64,000 nt of DNA from positions 1,736,001-1,800,000 of the forward strand of contig OZ244860.1 in assembly GCA_965221035.1 (NCBI GenBank), in the 5' to 3' direction. The notes below the pieces were generated by a model that was not told the origin of the DNA, searched no databases, and saw only the letters and a program-made list of their open reading frames with translations. The position numbers were made by a program, and so were the translations under genes. Of the stretch, positions 34,021 through 42,784 are shown piece after piece. Numbering within the stretch: position 1 is the stretch's first letter; each line of letters opens with the position of its first letter. The stretch comes from UBA6522 sp965221035. GTDB taxonomy: Bacteria > Pseudomonadota > Gammaproteobacteria > Steroidobacterales > Rariloculaceae.

Positions 34021-34515
34021 CTAGGCGGCGGCGCTGCCGGCGCCGCTGCCGGACCGCGACTTCGGCCCGGCACCCCCCGCGGACCCGCCCCTGGAGTCTT
34101 TCGCGGACGGTTTCCGCCTCTCTGCGGAACGTCCATCCCTGGCGGACCGGCTATCGGCCTTCCCCGACTGGTCCGATCCCTTGCCCGGCTGGCCCCGGCC
34201 CTTGCCGGACTCGCGGTCGGCCTTACCGGCCCCCCTTTCCGCCGACTTGCCGTCGCCTTCCGCCTTCCCGTCCTTGTCCTTGCCGGCACGCGCCTCGCCC
34301 GGGTGATCCACCAGGTTCCGCCTGGTCTCCTTGTCGGATTTGAAGTCCGTCTCGTACCAGCCGCTGCCCTTGAGCCTGAAATTCGGCGCGGAGACCAGCC
34401 TGCGCAATGCGGACACGCCGCAGGAAGGGCAGTCCCTGAGCGGCTCGTCGGCGATTTTCTGCAAGGCATCCATATAGTGCCCGCACGCATCGCAACGGTA
34501 CTCGTATATCGGCAT
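34021..34515 (-). CDS. FmdB-type zinc-ribbon protein with long disordered tail
   Basis: 164 residues. The N-terminal 70 or so are a FmdB/CxxC regulatory zinc ribbon: MPIYEYRCDACGH and DCPSCG supply four cysteines, and NFRLKGSGWYETDFK completes the family. The remaining ~95 residues are Lys/Ser/Gly/Asp/Arg-rich and repetitive, predicted disordered, and far longer than the short tail usual in FmdB proteins. It lies ahead of DUF502 and aspS on the same strand. Specific function unknown. Confidence 0.88.
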   Translation of the reverse strand: MPIYEYRCDACGHYMDALQKIADEPLRDCPSCGVSALRRLVSAPNFRLKGSGWYETDFKSDKETRRNLVDHPGEARAGKDKDGKAEGDGKSAERGAGKADRESGKGRGQPGKGSDQSGKADSRSARDGRSAERRKPSAKDSRGGSAGGAGPKSRSGSGAGSAAA

Positions 34516-34818
34516 GCTCCCGTCTCCCGTTCCCTTTCACGCCGGACGAATGTCAATATGCCTGGCTTGGGTTGCCCATGCTGCCTATAGCAGGCGCGCA
34601 ACGACGGCGGCGGCGCTTACGGCGGCAACCGTCACGGAACCAAGCCGCAGAGCCAGATCAAGTCTGACATGATACCTCCTGGAATGATCCCCACCAACCT
34701 GGGTCAGGCCAGATTGCCCGCGCCGGAAGGTCGTGTCATTGCGCATATCGTGACGTTTTGCGTACTTTGGAGTAACGGCACAGCCAAGCCGGGATCGACC
34801 GGTAACGCCCGCCCGTTG
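34516..34818. other. Intergenic region, no gene recognised
   Basis: 303 nt between fmdB and clpB. Small open frames lack supported starts or similarity. It should hold the promoter for the fmdB-DUF502-aspS unit and the end of the clpB transcript, but no clear box pair or hairpin-plus-T-run was found. Confidence 0.4.
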
Positions 34819-37413
34819 TCAAGCTGCTGCGACCGTATCCTTGACGAATTCCAATCCATCCCTTGAGGCCGTCACCCTGATGACGTCCCCGGGCGCAAAG
34901 TCGCCGTTGAGAATCCGCTGCGCCAGCGGATTTTCCACCTGCTGCTGCAGCGCGCGCTTGAGCGGCCGCGCACCGTATACCGGATCGTATCCCGCCTCGG
35001 CCAGCAGGTCGCGTGCCGCCTCGTCTAGCGCCAACGACATGTCGCGCTCGGCCAGCCGCTGTTGCAGGTACTTCAGCTGGATGTCCACGATGAGGCGAAG
35101 GTGTGACCGTTCCAGCGGATGAAAGACCACCACGTCGTCGATCCGGTTGACGAACTCCGGCCGGAATTGCCGGGCCACGATTTCCATCACCTCGGATTTC
35201 ATCTCGTCGTAGTTCTCCTCTCCCGCCAGTTCCTGGATTCTCTGGCTGCCGAGATTCGAGGTCATCACCACGACGGTGTTGCGGAAGTCCACGGTTCGAC
35301 CGTGCCCGTCGGTGAGGCGGCCATCGTCCAGAACCTGCAGCAGGACATTGAAGATTTCAGGATGGGCCTTCTCCACTTCATCCAGCAGGATCACCGAGTA
35401 GGGCCGGCGGCGCACCGCCTCGGTGAGGTGACCGCCCTCCTCGTAACCCACGTAACCCGGCGGCGCACCGATGAGCCGCGCCACGGCATGCTGCTCCATG
35501 AACTCCGACATGTCGATGCGGGTCATGGCGTCCTCGGTGTCGAACAGGAATTGCGCCAACGCCTTGGTAAGCTCGGTCTTGCCCACTCCGGTGGGTCCCA
35601 GGAACAGGAACGATCCGTTGGGCCGGTTCGGATCGGCGAGGCCGGCACGGGACCGCCGGATGGCGTTGGAAACCGCCCGAAGCGCCTCGCCCTGGCCGAC
35701 CACGCGGCCCTCCAGAAAGCCTTCCATCCTCAGGAGCTTTTCGCGCTCGCCTTCGAGCATCCTGGTCACCGGGATCCCGGTCCACCTGGAGACCACTTCC
35801 GCGACCTCGTCGTCGGTCACGCGGTTTCGAATCAGGGTAGGCGCCTCCTGCTCCTCGGAGAGCGCCTTGTCGAGTTCGCGGGTCAACTGCGGTATCCGCC
35901 CGTACTGCAGCTCCGACATCCGCGCCAGGTCGCCGGCGCGATGGGCTTTCTCAAGTTCTGTCCTGGCGCGCTCCAGCTCCTCCTTGAGGTGCGTGGCGCC
36001 TTGCATGACCGCCTTTTCCGCGTTCCAGACCTCTTCCAGGTCCGCAAACTCGCGTTCCAGGTCTTCGATGGACGACTCAAGACTCTCCAAACGGCGTCTG
36101 GACGCCTCGTCCGATTCCTTCTTCAACGCCTCGCGTTGAATCTTCAACTGAATGAGCTGCCGCTCGAGGCGATCCAGGGCCTCGGGCTTGGAGTCGATTT
36201 CCATGCGGATCCTCGACGCCGCCTCGTCGACGAGGTCGATGGCCTTGTCCGGCAGCTGGCGGTCGGAAATGTAGCGATGGGACAGCGTCGCGGCGGCGAC
36301 AATGGCAGGATCGGTGATCTCCACGCCGTGGTGCACCTCGTAGCGCTCCTTCAACCCCCGCAGGATCGCGATGGTATCCTCCACCGTCGGTTCGTCCACT
36401 CGCACCTTCTGGAAGCGCCGCTCAAGCGCCGCATCCTTCTCCATGTGCTTGCGGTATTCGTCGACCGTGGTGGCGCCCACGCAGTGCAGCTGCCCCCGGG
36501 CCAGCGCCGGCTTGAGCATATTGCCGGCGTCGATGGCACCCTCGGCCTTGCCCGCGCCGACCACGTTGTGCAATTCGTCGATGAACAGGATGATCTGGCC
36601 CCGCTGCCTGGCCAGCTCGTTCAGCACCGCCTTGAGACGCTCCTCGAATTCGCCGCGGAACTTGGCGCCGGCGATCAGCGCGCCCAGGTCGAGCGCGAGA
36701 ATACGCTTTGACTTCAGCCCTTCCGGGACCTCGCCATTGGCGATTCTTTGCGCCAGACCCTCGATGATCGCCGTCTTGCCGACACCCGGATCGCCTATGA
36801 GCACCGGGTTGTTCTTGGTGCGCCGCTGCAGCACCTGCACGGTGCGGCGTATTTCGTCATCCCGGCCCACGACCGGGTCCAGCGTGCCCTGTTCGGCCTG
36901 CTCGGTTAGATCCACCGCGTACTTTTCAAGCGCCTGGCGCGACTCCTCGGCATCGGGGTTGTCCACGCTGGCACCGCCGCGAACCTCCTCTATCGCCTTC
37001 TCGACGGCACCGGCGACCGCGCCGGCGTCCTGCAGCGCCCGGCCGAGATCGCCGCGGTCGCGACAGGCCGCGAGTACGAACAACTCGCTGGAAATATAGG
37101 CGTCGCCCCGCTGCTGGGCGAGCTTGTCGGCGATGTTCAGGAGCTTCGTCAGCTCGTTGGAGAGGTGTACATCGCCCTCCGCGTCGCCCTGAACACTGGG
37201 TTGGCGGTCCAGCGCGTTGCCGAGCGCCACGCGCAACTGGTTCATGTTGACGCCCGCCTTGGTCAGCAGCCCGCCGATGCTGCCGCGATCCTGCTCCAGC
37301 AACGCCGCCATCAGGTGCGCCGGCGCGATGAACTGGTTGTCCCTTCCGACGGCCATGGACTGGGCGTCGGCGAGCGCCAGTTGCAGCCTGCTTGTCAGTT
37401 TGTCCATTCGCAT
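34819..37413 (-). CDS. clpB: ATP-dependent disaggregase ClpB
   Basis: Hsp104-type AAA+ chaperone that extracts polypeptides from aggregates with DnaK. 864 residues: Clp N-terminal repeat domain (MRMDKLTSRLQLALADAQSMAVG), AAA1 with Walker A GDPGVGKTAI, the long middle coiled coil (around residues 400-530, Glu/Arg/Leu-rich), AAA2 with GPTGVGKTELTKAL, and a C-terminal small domain. The ATG at 37413 is chosen to match the family N-terminus; a TTG two codons earlier is possible. It is preceded by a well-matched sigma-32 promoter at 37450-37478, as expected for a heat-shock gene. Confidence 0.98.
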   Translation of the reverse strand: MRMDKLTSRLQLALADAQSMAVGRDNQFIAPAHLMAALLEQDRGSIGGLLTKAGVNMNQLRVALGNALDRQPSVQGDAEGDVHLSNELTKLLNIADKLAQQRGDAYISSELFVLAACRDRGDLGRALQDAGAVAGAVEKAIEEVRGGASVDNPDAEESRQALEKYAVDLTEQAEQGTLDPVVGRDDEIRRTVQVLQRRTKNNPVLIGDPGVGKTAIIEGLAQRIANGEVPEGLKSKRILALDLGALIAGAKFRGEFEERLKAVLNELARQRGQIILFIDELHNVVGAGKAEGAIDAGNMLKPALARGQLHCVGATTVDEYRKHMEKDAALERRFQKVRVDEPTVEDTIAILRGLKERYEVHHGVEITDPAIVAAATLSHRYISDRQLPDKAIDLVDEAASRIRMEIDSKPEALDRLERQLIQLKIQREALKKESDEASRRRLESLESSIEDLEREFADLEEVWNAEKAVMQGATHLKEELERARTELEKAHRAGDLARMSELQYGRIPQLTRELDKALSEEQEAPTLIRNRVTDDEVAEVVSRWTGIPVTRMLEGEREKLLRMEGFLEGRVVGQGEALRAVSNAIRRSRAGLADPNRPNGSFLFLGPTGVGKTELTKALAQFLFDTEDAMTRIDMSEFMEQHAVARLIGAPPGYVGYEEGGHLTEAVRRRPYSVILLDEVEKAHPEIFNVLLQVLDDGRLTDGHGRTVDFRNTVVVMTSNLGSQRIQELAGEENYDEMKSEVMEIVARQFRPEFVNRIDDVVVFHPLERSHLRLIVDIQLKYLQQRLAERDMSLALDEAARDLLAEAGYDPVYGARPLKRALQQQVENPLAQRILNGDFAPGDVIRVTASRDGLEFVKDTVAAA

Positions 37414-37449
37414 GGGCAAGAGCCCCGGTCTCGGTGATTTCCTCCGTAT

Positions 37450-37478
37450 AAATGGGGGCGCGGGCCGGAAAGTTCAAT
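37450..37478 (-). promoter_or_regulatory. Sigma-32 (RpoH) heat-shock promoter of clpB
   Basis: On the minus strand ATTGAAC (37472-37478), a 14-nt spacer and a perfect CCCCATTT (37450-37457) match the RpoH consensus CTTGAAA-N11-15-CCCCATnT. The -10 element ends 37 nt before the clpB start, and TACGGAGG follows as part of the leader. Confidence 0.8.
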
Positions 37479-37556
37479 CGGTGGACTGGCCGAGGCAACG
37501 GGTGTCAGCCGGGGCATGGCATCGCTGGGCGGTCGGCGATTCGCGGCTGCGCGTCG

Positions 37557-38405
37557 TCAGTCTCGATCATCCAGCCAGACCAACGTCGCCATGCGCCCGC
37601 AGGGCGCCTGGCGGCGGTGGGAAAAGTAACGGGCCGACTCGGAGTGGGTGCACCATTGTCCACCATGGATCGCGCTCACCCCTGCGTCCCTGAGGCGTTG
37701 CCGGGCAAGTTCGCACAGATCCGCCTGCCAGCGTCCGTTGGCATTGGCGGTGAAGCACTTCTTCGCATCCACGCCGCATGCCGCAAACTGCTCCCGCACT
37801 TCGTCTCCGACTTCATAGGCCTCGCGACCGATTCCCGGACCGATCCACGCCAGGATCCGGTCCGGTTCCACCGCCATGCGCCGCACCGCCGCCTCCAGCA
37901 CTCCGCCAGCCAGACCCCGCCAGCCGGCATGAGCCGCGCCGACACGAGTCCCCGACTGGTCGCACAGCAACACCGGCAGGCAGTCGGCGGTGAGCACCAC
38001 GCAAGGCAGTCCCGACCGCGACGTGACGGCCCCGTCAGCGGTCGGCGGTGGCCTGGAGGCCACCGTTACCGCGCGTGCCCGTTCCTCCCCTCGATCGACG
38101 GCGTACGAACCTTCGCTGTCCCGGTCCATGTCCAAGTCCAGGTCCCGGTCCAGTTCCAGGTCCAGGACTTTTGTGCCGTGGACTTGCCTGAGCCACAACG
38201 GTTCGGTCGGCAGGTCCAGCATGTCGGACAGGATCTTGCGGTTGCGAGCCACGTTGGCCGCGTCATCGCCCACATGCGTGGCCAGATTGAGGCTCGCGTA
38301 GGGCTCCCGGCTCGCGCCGCCTGTCCGCAACGTGCTGGCGGCGCGGACTCGTGCGGGGGCCGGCCAATCGGGCAGAATCACCTCGTGGCGAGCGGGAAGA
38401 TTCAT
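37557..38405 (-). CDS. pgeF: Peptidoglycan editing factor PgeF (YfiH; multicopper polyphenol oxidase family) with repeat-derived insertion
   Basis: Removes L-Ser-containing muropeptide precursors in E. coli; homologues also have laccase or purine-nucleoside activity. 282 residues from the ATG at 38405, overlapping the rluD stop as ATGA. The conserved metal-site segments are LNLATHVGDD, LRQVHGT, VLTADCLPVLL, GAAHAGWRGLAGG, WIGPGIG and CTHSESARYFSHRR. Between QVHGTKV and ADGAVT lies an extra block of about 40 residues (81-120), opening with Leu/Asp/Arg repeats encoded by eight hexanucleotides; homologues have only a few residues here. It sits in a surface loop near the active-site cleft by family topology (inference). 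Confidence 0.92.
   Translation of the reverse strand: MNLPARHEVILPDWPAPARVRAASTLRTGGASREPYASLNLATHVGDDAANVARNRKILSDMLDLPTEPLWLRQVHGTKVLDLELDRDLDLDMDRDSEGSYAVDRGEERARAVTVASRPPPTADGAVTSRSGLPCVVLTADCLPVLLCDQSGTRVGAAHAGWRGLAGGVLEAAVRRMAVEPDRILAWIGPGIGREAYEVGDEVREQFAACGVDAKKCFTANANGRWQADLCELARQRLRDAGVSAIHGGQWCTHSESARYFSHRRQAPCGRMATLVWLDDRD
38118..38165. repeat. Coding hexanucleotide repeat inside pgeF
   Basis: Eight consecutive 6-nt units of the form GTCCNN (plus strand; one unit begins TT) encode alternating Asp with Leu, Arg or Met (residues 81-96 of PgeF). The unit length preserves the frame. Confidence 0.85.
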
Positions 38406-39361
38406 CCGCCCGCAGCCATGCAATCCCGCCGCAGCGCGTTGATGAGATCGCGAAAATCCGCCGACAGCGGGCTCTCGAACGTCACCTCGGCACCGCTCTC
38501 GGGATGTTGGAATTGCAGCCGCCGGGCGTGCAACGCCTGGCGGGGAAACGGCTGCAGCACGCGAAGCAACGCCGGCTGGGGCGCCTTCGGCAACCGCGGG
38601 CGGCCGCCGTAGAGCGGATCCCCGACCAGGGGTGCCCGGATATGGGCGAAGTGGACCCGGATCTGGTGCGTGCGGCCGGTTTCCAACTCGACCTTCGCCC
38701 GCGTATGAGCCCTGAACCGCTCCATGACCCGGTACCGGGTCCGTGCCGGGCGTCCGCCTTCCACCACCGCCATGCGCAGCCGATGGACCGGGTGCCGCGC
38801 GATCGGGGCATCGATCTCGCCTCCGCCGGTGAGAACTCCCTGGCAAACCGCTTCGTATGTTCGCCGTATGGCCCGCCGTTCCAGTTGACTGACCAGCGAG
38901 CGATGGGCATTCAACGTGCGCGCCACGGCGAGCAACCCGCTGGTGTCCTTGTCGAGCCGATGCACGATCCCCGCCCGAGGCAGACCGGCGAGGTCGGGAT
39001 CCAGGTGCAACAGGGCATTCAGCAGCGTTCCTGCCGGGTTGCCGGCTCCCGGATGAACGACCAGATCGCTGGGCTTGTCGATGATGAAGAACGCCTCGTC
39101 CTCGTGAATGATCTTGAGCGGAAGCGCTTCTGGCGCGACAACGACCACCGGTTCGGGAACGGCCTCAAGAGCGATTTCCTGTCCTTCGCGCACTCGCGTC
39201 TTCGGGGCGGCGCGACGCCCGTCCAGGGTGAGCGCCCCACTCTCGATCCAGACCTTCAGCCGGCTGCGGGAAAATTCCTCCAGCAGGTCGGCCGCCGCCT
39301 GGTCCAGACGGCGGCCGACCTGTGCGGACGTCACCACCGCGTGGCGTGAAATGGGTTCCAA
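38402..39361 (-). CDS. rluD: 23S rRNA pseudouridine synthase RluD
   Basis: Makes pseudouridines 1911/1915/1917 in helix 69 of 23S rRNA. 319 residues: N-terminal S4 RNA-binding domain (GRRLDQAAADLLEEFSRSRLKVWIESGALTLDG) and catalytic domain with the active-site aspartate in IVHRLDKDTSGLL, plus ETGRTHQIRVH and GDPLYGG. It is divergent from bamD and overlaps pgeF by 4 nt; the bamD/rluD/pgeF/clpB order is the standard gammaproteobacterial one. RluC/RluA activity is less likely given the neighbourhood. Confidence 0.95.
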   Translation of the reverse strand: MEPISRHAVVTSAQVGRRLDQAAADLLEEFSRSRLKVWIESGALTLDGRRAAPKTRVREGQEIALEAVPEPVVVVAPEALPLKIIHEDEAFFIIDKPSDLVVHPGAGNPAGTLLNALLHLDPDLAGLPRAGIVHRLDKDTSGLLAVARTLNAHRSLVSQLERRAIRRTYEAVCQGVLTGGGEIDAPIARHPVHRLRMAVVEGGRPARTRYRVMERFRAHTRAKVELETGRTHQIRVHFAHIRAPLVGDPLYGGRPRLPKAPQPALLRVLQPFPRQALHARRLQFQHPESGAEVTFESPLSADFRDLINALRRDCMAAGG

Positions 39362-39371
39362 GGTCTTGCTC

Positions 39372-39397
39372 TTGCAGATACCAACTTTGTTTATAAT
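39372..39397 (+). promoter_or_regulatory. Probable bamD promoter
   Basis: A perfect TATAAT (39392-39397) lies 9 nt ahead of the bamD ATG, in the 44-nt divergent gap with rluD. TTGCAG (39372-39377) is the best -35 candidate but only 14 nt away. Transcription from here would give an almost leaderless mRNA, so the real promoter may lie elsewhere. Confidence 0.35.
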
Positions 39398-39405
39398 CGA
39401 CCATT

Positions 39406-40245
39406 ATGCGGTCTGGCCTGCGCATCTCTCCAGCCAAACTTGCGCTGCTCGTGGCGGCGGCGGCCATGTTGGCTTCGGGATGCGGCAACCGCCGAAACCA
39501 GGTCGTGGAATCCGCCGGTCCCGAGGAACTCTATGATCAGGGCACCGCCGCCATGCGCAGCGGAAACTACCCGAGGGCGCTGGCCTACTACCAGCAGCTG
39601 GAGGCCCGGTACCCGTTCAGCAACGTGACCCGGCAGGCGCAGCTCGACATGATCTATGTCTACTATCGCGCCCGGCAGCCGGAGTCGGCCATCGACGCCG
39701 CCAACGAGTTCGAGCAGGAAAACCCCACTCACCCGCGCGTGGACTACTGCCTCTACATGAAGGGACTCATCTATTTCGACGCCGCGCCGAATTTTCTCGA
39801 AAGAATGTTTCGAGTCGACCTGTCCGAGCGCCCGCCACGCGACACGCGGCTGGCCTTCGCAACGTTCGACGAACTGATTCGACGTTTTCCAGAGAGCGAA
39901 TACATCCCGGACGCCCGCCAGCGCATGGTGTTCCTGCGCAATCGGCTGGCGGAATACGAGAACCACGTGGCCGGCTACTACATCGACCGGGGCGCCTACG
40001 TGGCCGCTGTCAATCGGGCAAAGTACGCCATCGAGCACTATCCCGGCGCCCCGGCGCTCGAGGATTCGCTGACGCTCCTGGCAAGGGCCTACTCGCTGCT
40101 TGGCCTGTCGGACCTGGCCGCCGATGCGCAGCGCGTCTTCGACCTGAACTTCGAGCCGCCACCGCAGACAACCTCGCCCGGACAGGTCGAGGTGCTGGAA
40201 GTGGAGCCCCAGGCGGCCGACGAACCGGCCGGGGAGAACCCCTAG
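39406..40245 (+). CDS. bamD: Outer-membrane assembly lipoprotein BamD
   Basis: Essential TPR lipoprotein of the BAM complex. The 279-residue product has a lipoprotein signal with lipobox LASGC (Cys26), then five TPR-like helical pairs (EELYDQGTAAMRSGNYPRALAYYQQLEARYPFS, QAQLDMIYVYYRARQPESAIDAANEFEQENP, YLKGLIYF-type segment, FDELIRRFPESEYIPDARQRM). The C-terminal ~45 residues after VFDLNFEPPP are Pro/Glu-rich and longer than in E. coli. Convergent with nadE. Confidence 0.95.
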   Translation: MRSGLRISPAKLALLVAAAAMLASGCGNRRNQVVESAGPEELYDQGTAAMRSGNYPRALAYYQQLEARYPFSNVTRQAQLDMIYVYYRARQPESAIDAANEFEQENPTHPRVDYCLYMKGLIYFDAAPNFLERMFRVDLSERPPRDTRLAFATFDELIRRFPESEYIPDARQRMVFLRNRLAEYENHVAGYYIDRGAYVAAVNRAKYAIEHYPGAPALEDSLTLLARAYSLLGLSDLAADAQRVFDLNFEPPPQTTSPGQVEVLEVEPQAADEPAGENP

Positions 40246-40310
40246 GCACCGATGACGTTATCCGGGAAGGCCATGCCGGGTCCTGTCGAAAGGCACTGCC
40301 GCGCGCGCTT

Positions 40311-41918
40311 CTAGTATCCCGAAGTGATCGGGTAACGCCAGTCCCGCCCGAACGCCCGGCGGCTGACTCGAACGCCCGGCGGTGCCTGGCGGCGCTTGTA
40401 TTCGTTGTGTTTGACCATCCCCAGGACCTGCCCCACGGTCTCCCGGTCGAATCCCCGGGCGGCAATCTGATCCACCGACAGGTCTTCCTCGATGAATGCC
40501 TCAAGGATGGGGTCCAGCACATCGTAGGGCGGCAACGAGTCCGAATCCTTCTGGTCGGGGCGAAGCTCCGCGCTGGGCGCCCGGGTGATGACCCGCTCCG
40601 GGATGACGGGCGAGATCCGGTTGCGATGGCGCGCAAGTTCATAGACCAGCGTCTTGGCGCAGTCCTTCAACGGCGCGAATCCACCGGCCATGTCACCGTA
40701 CAGCGTCGCATATCCGACTGCCATCTCGCTCTTGTTGCCGGTGGTCAGCAACATCCTGCCCATCTTGTTGGAGATGGCCATCAGCAGCACACCTCGGCAC
40801 CGGGCCTGAATATTCTCCTCCGTGGTGTCCGGGTCCCGCCCGCGGAATACATCTCCCAGTACCCCGAGCGTGGACTCGAACATGGGCTCGATGGACAACG
40901 TATCGATTTGCACCCCGAGTCGGCGGGCCTGCTCCTCGGCATCCTCAAGGCTCATCTCCGATGTATGGCGCGACGGCATGCGCACGGCGTGCACCTGCCC
41001 GGCACCGAGCGCGTCCACGGCCACGCACATCGTGAGCGCGGAATCGATGCCGCCCGACAGCCCGAGGATCACTCCGTCGAAGCGGTTCTTCAGCACGTAG
41101 TCCCGCGTCCCCATGACCAGTGCCCGGTAAATGCCGTCGGGATGCGTCGGAAGCGGCGCGATGTCGCCCGGACAGACATCGACCCTGCCGCCCGACTCCC
41201 GAAGCTCCACGGTGAAGACTCCCTCCTCATAGGCCGGAGCGCGCATCGCGACTTCTCCGGCCGCGTCGACCGCCACCGAACCGCCGTCGAAGACCAGTTC
41301 ATCCTGCCCGCCCACCATGTTGACGTACACCAATGCGCGCCCGTTCTCCTTCGCGCGCGCGGCCAGCACGTCCTCCCTGACCTGCTGCTTCTGCCGGTGG
41401 AAGGGCGATCCGTTCAGAACCAGGATGACGTCGGCACCGGCCGCCGCCGTGGCGCGGCAGGGTTCGGGCTGCCAGGAATCCTCGCAGATGGTCAGACCGA
41501 GGCGCACACCCCGGTATTCCACCACCGTGGGGTCGGTGCCGGGTGCGAAATAGCGCTTCTCATCAAAGACCGAATAGTTGGGTAGCGCGATCTTGCGGTG
41601 AATGGCATGGATGCGCCCGTCGGCGATGAAGGCTCCGGCGTTGTAGATCAGTTCGCCATCGTACTGCGGAAACCCCACGTAGGCGGCGATGCCCGAGATG
41701 CCCTGGCGAACCCGTTCCAGCGCCACGCCGACGCGCAGACGCATGCCGCGGTGGAACAGGAGGTCCTCGGGAGGGTAGCCGCACAGCGTCAGTTCCGGGA
41801 AGACCGCCAGTTCGCAACCAAGCTCGTCGCGGGCATGCCGCGCGGTCGCCAGCACCGCTTCGACATTCGCGTCGATCGCACCGACATGGGTGTTGAGCTG
41901 GGCCAGCGCGACCTTCAA
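40311..41918 (-). CDS. nadE: Glutamine-dependent NAD+ synthetase
   Basis: Last step of NAD synthesis. 535 residues: N-terminal nitrilase-type glutaminase with catalytic triad Glu42 (VFPELTLCGYP), Lys109 (HRKIALPNY) and Cys145 (TICEDSW), then an N-type ATP pyrophosphatase domain with GLSGGIDSALT and TTGNKSEMAVGYATLYGDMAGGF. The start is a TTG at 41918 overlapping the sucD stop (TTGA); similarity begins exactly there (KVALAQLNTHVGAID) and no ATG is available. Its coupling to sucCD is unusual. Confidence 0.96.
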   Translation of the reverse strand: MKVALAQLNTHVGAIDANVEAVLATARHARDELGCELAVFPELTLCGYPPEDLLFHRGMRLRVGVALERVRQGISGIAAYVGFPQYDGELIYNAGAFIADGRIHAIHRKIALPNYSVFDEKRYFAPGTDPTVVEYRGVRLGLTICEDSWQPEPCRATAAAGADVILVLNGSPFHRQKQQVREDVLAARAKENGRALVYVNMVGGQDELVFDGGSVAVDAAGEVAMRAPAYEEGVFTVELRESGGRVDVCPGDIAPLPTHPDGIYRALVMGTRDYVLKNRFDGVILGLSGGIDSALTMCVAVDALGAGQVHAVRMPSRHTSEMSLEDAEEQARRLGVQIDTLSIEPMFESTLGVLGDVFRGRDPDTTEENIQARCRGVLLMAISNKMGRMLLTTGNKSEMAVGYATLYGDMAGGFAPLKDCAKTLVYELARHRNRISPVIPERVITRAPSAELRPDQKDSDSLPPYDVLDPILEAFIEEDLSVDQIAARGFDRETVGQVLGMVKHNEYKRRQAPPGVRVSRRAFGRDWRYPITSGY

Positions 41919-42784
41919 TCCAGCGCCCTGGCGATTGCCGACCCGAGCATCGCGGGCGATCGAACGGTGGTGACTCCTGCGCGCTCGAGCGCCGCGAACT
42001 TGGCCTGGGCCGTGCCGCCGCCGCCCGAGATGATCGCCCCCGCGTGTCCCATGCGCTTGCCGGGCGGCGCGGTGACGCCGGCGATGTACGCCACCACCGG
42101 CTTGCTCACATGATCGTGAATGTATTCCGCCGCAGCCTCTTCGTCGCCGCCGCCGATCTCGCCCACCAGGATAATGCCCTGCGTACCCGGATCGGCCTCG
42201 AACAGTTCCAGACAGTCGATGAAATTCAGGCCTCGGATGGGATCCCCGCCGATGCCGATGCAGGTCGACTGGCCCAGACCGGCGTTGGTCGTCTGCCACA
42301 CGGCTTCATAGGTCAACGTGCCGGAACGCGAGATGATGCCAACGGAACCGGGTCGATGAATGAAGCCGGGCATGATGCCGAGCTTGCAGGCGCCCGGCGT
42401 GATGATTCCGGGGCAATTGGGGCCGATCAGCCGGCAGCCGGTCTCGGCAAGCACCGCCTTCACCCTGACCATGTCGAGCACCGGCACGCCCTCGGTGATG
42501 CAGACCACCAGCCCGACGCCCGCGTCGGCGGCCTCCAGAATGGCGTCGGCTGCGAATGCCGCCGGTACGAAAATGATGCTCACCTCCGCGTCGGTGGCGC
42601 GCACCGCGTCCCGCATGGTGTCATGGACGGGCACGCCCAGGTGCCGTTCACCGCCTCGCCCGGGCGTAACCCCGGCCACGACCCGGGTGCCGTACTCCAG
42701 GCATTGACTGGTGTGAAAGGATCCCTGGCGACCGGTCATGCCCTGCACGATCACCCGCGTATCCGCGCCGACGAGCACGCTCAT
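41915..42784 (-). CDS. sucD: Succinyl-CoA synthetase alpha subunit
   Basis: CoA- and phosphohistidine-bearing subunit of the TCA-cycle enzyme. 289 residues: VIVQGMTGRQGSFHTSQCLEYGT (CoA-binding Rossmann opening), GPNCPGIITPG, SRSGTLTYEAVWQTT and the active-site histidine in GHAGAIISGG. It overlaps sucC upstream by 4 nt (ATGA) and nadE downstream by 4 nt. Confidence 0.97.
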   Translation of the reverse strand: MSVLVGADTRVIVQGMTGRQGSFHTSQCLEYGTRVVAGVTPGRGGERHLGVPVHDTMRDAVRATDAEVSIIFVPAAFAADAILEAADAGVGLVVCITEGVPVLDMVRVKAVLAETGCRLIGPNCPGIITPGACKLGIMPGFIHRPGSVGIISRSGTLTYEAVWQTTNAGLGQSTCIGIGGDPIRGLNFIDCLELFEADPGTQGIILVGEIGGGDEEAAAEYIHDHVSKPVVAYIAGVTAPPGKRMGHAGAIISGGGGTAQAKFAALERAGVTTVRSPAMLGSAIARALD

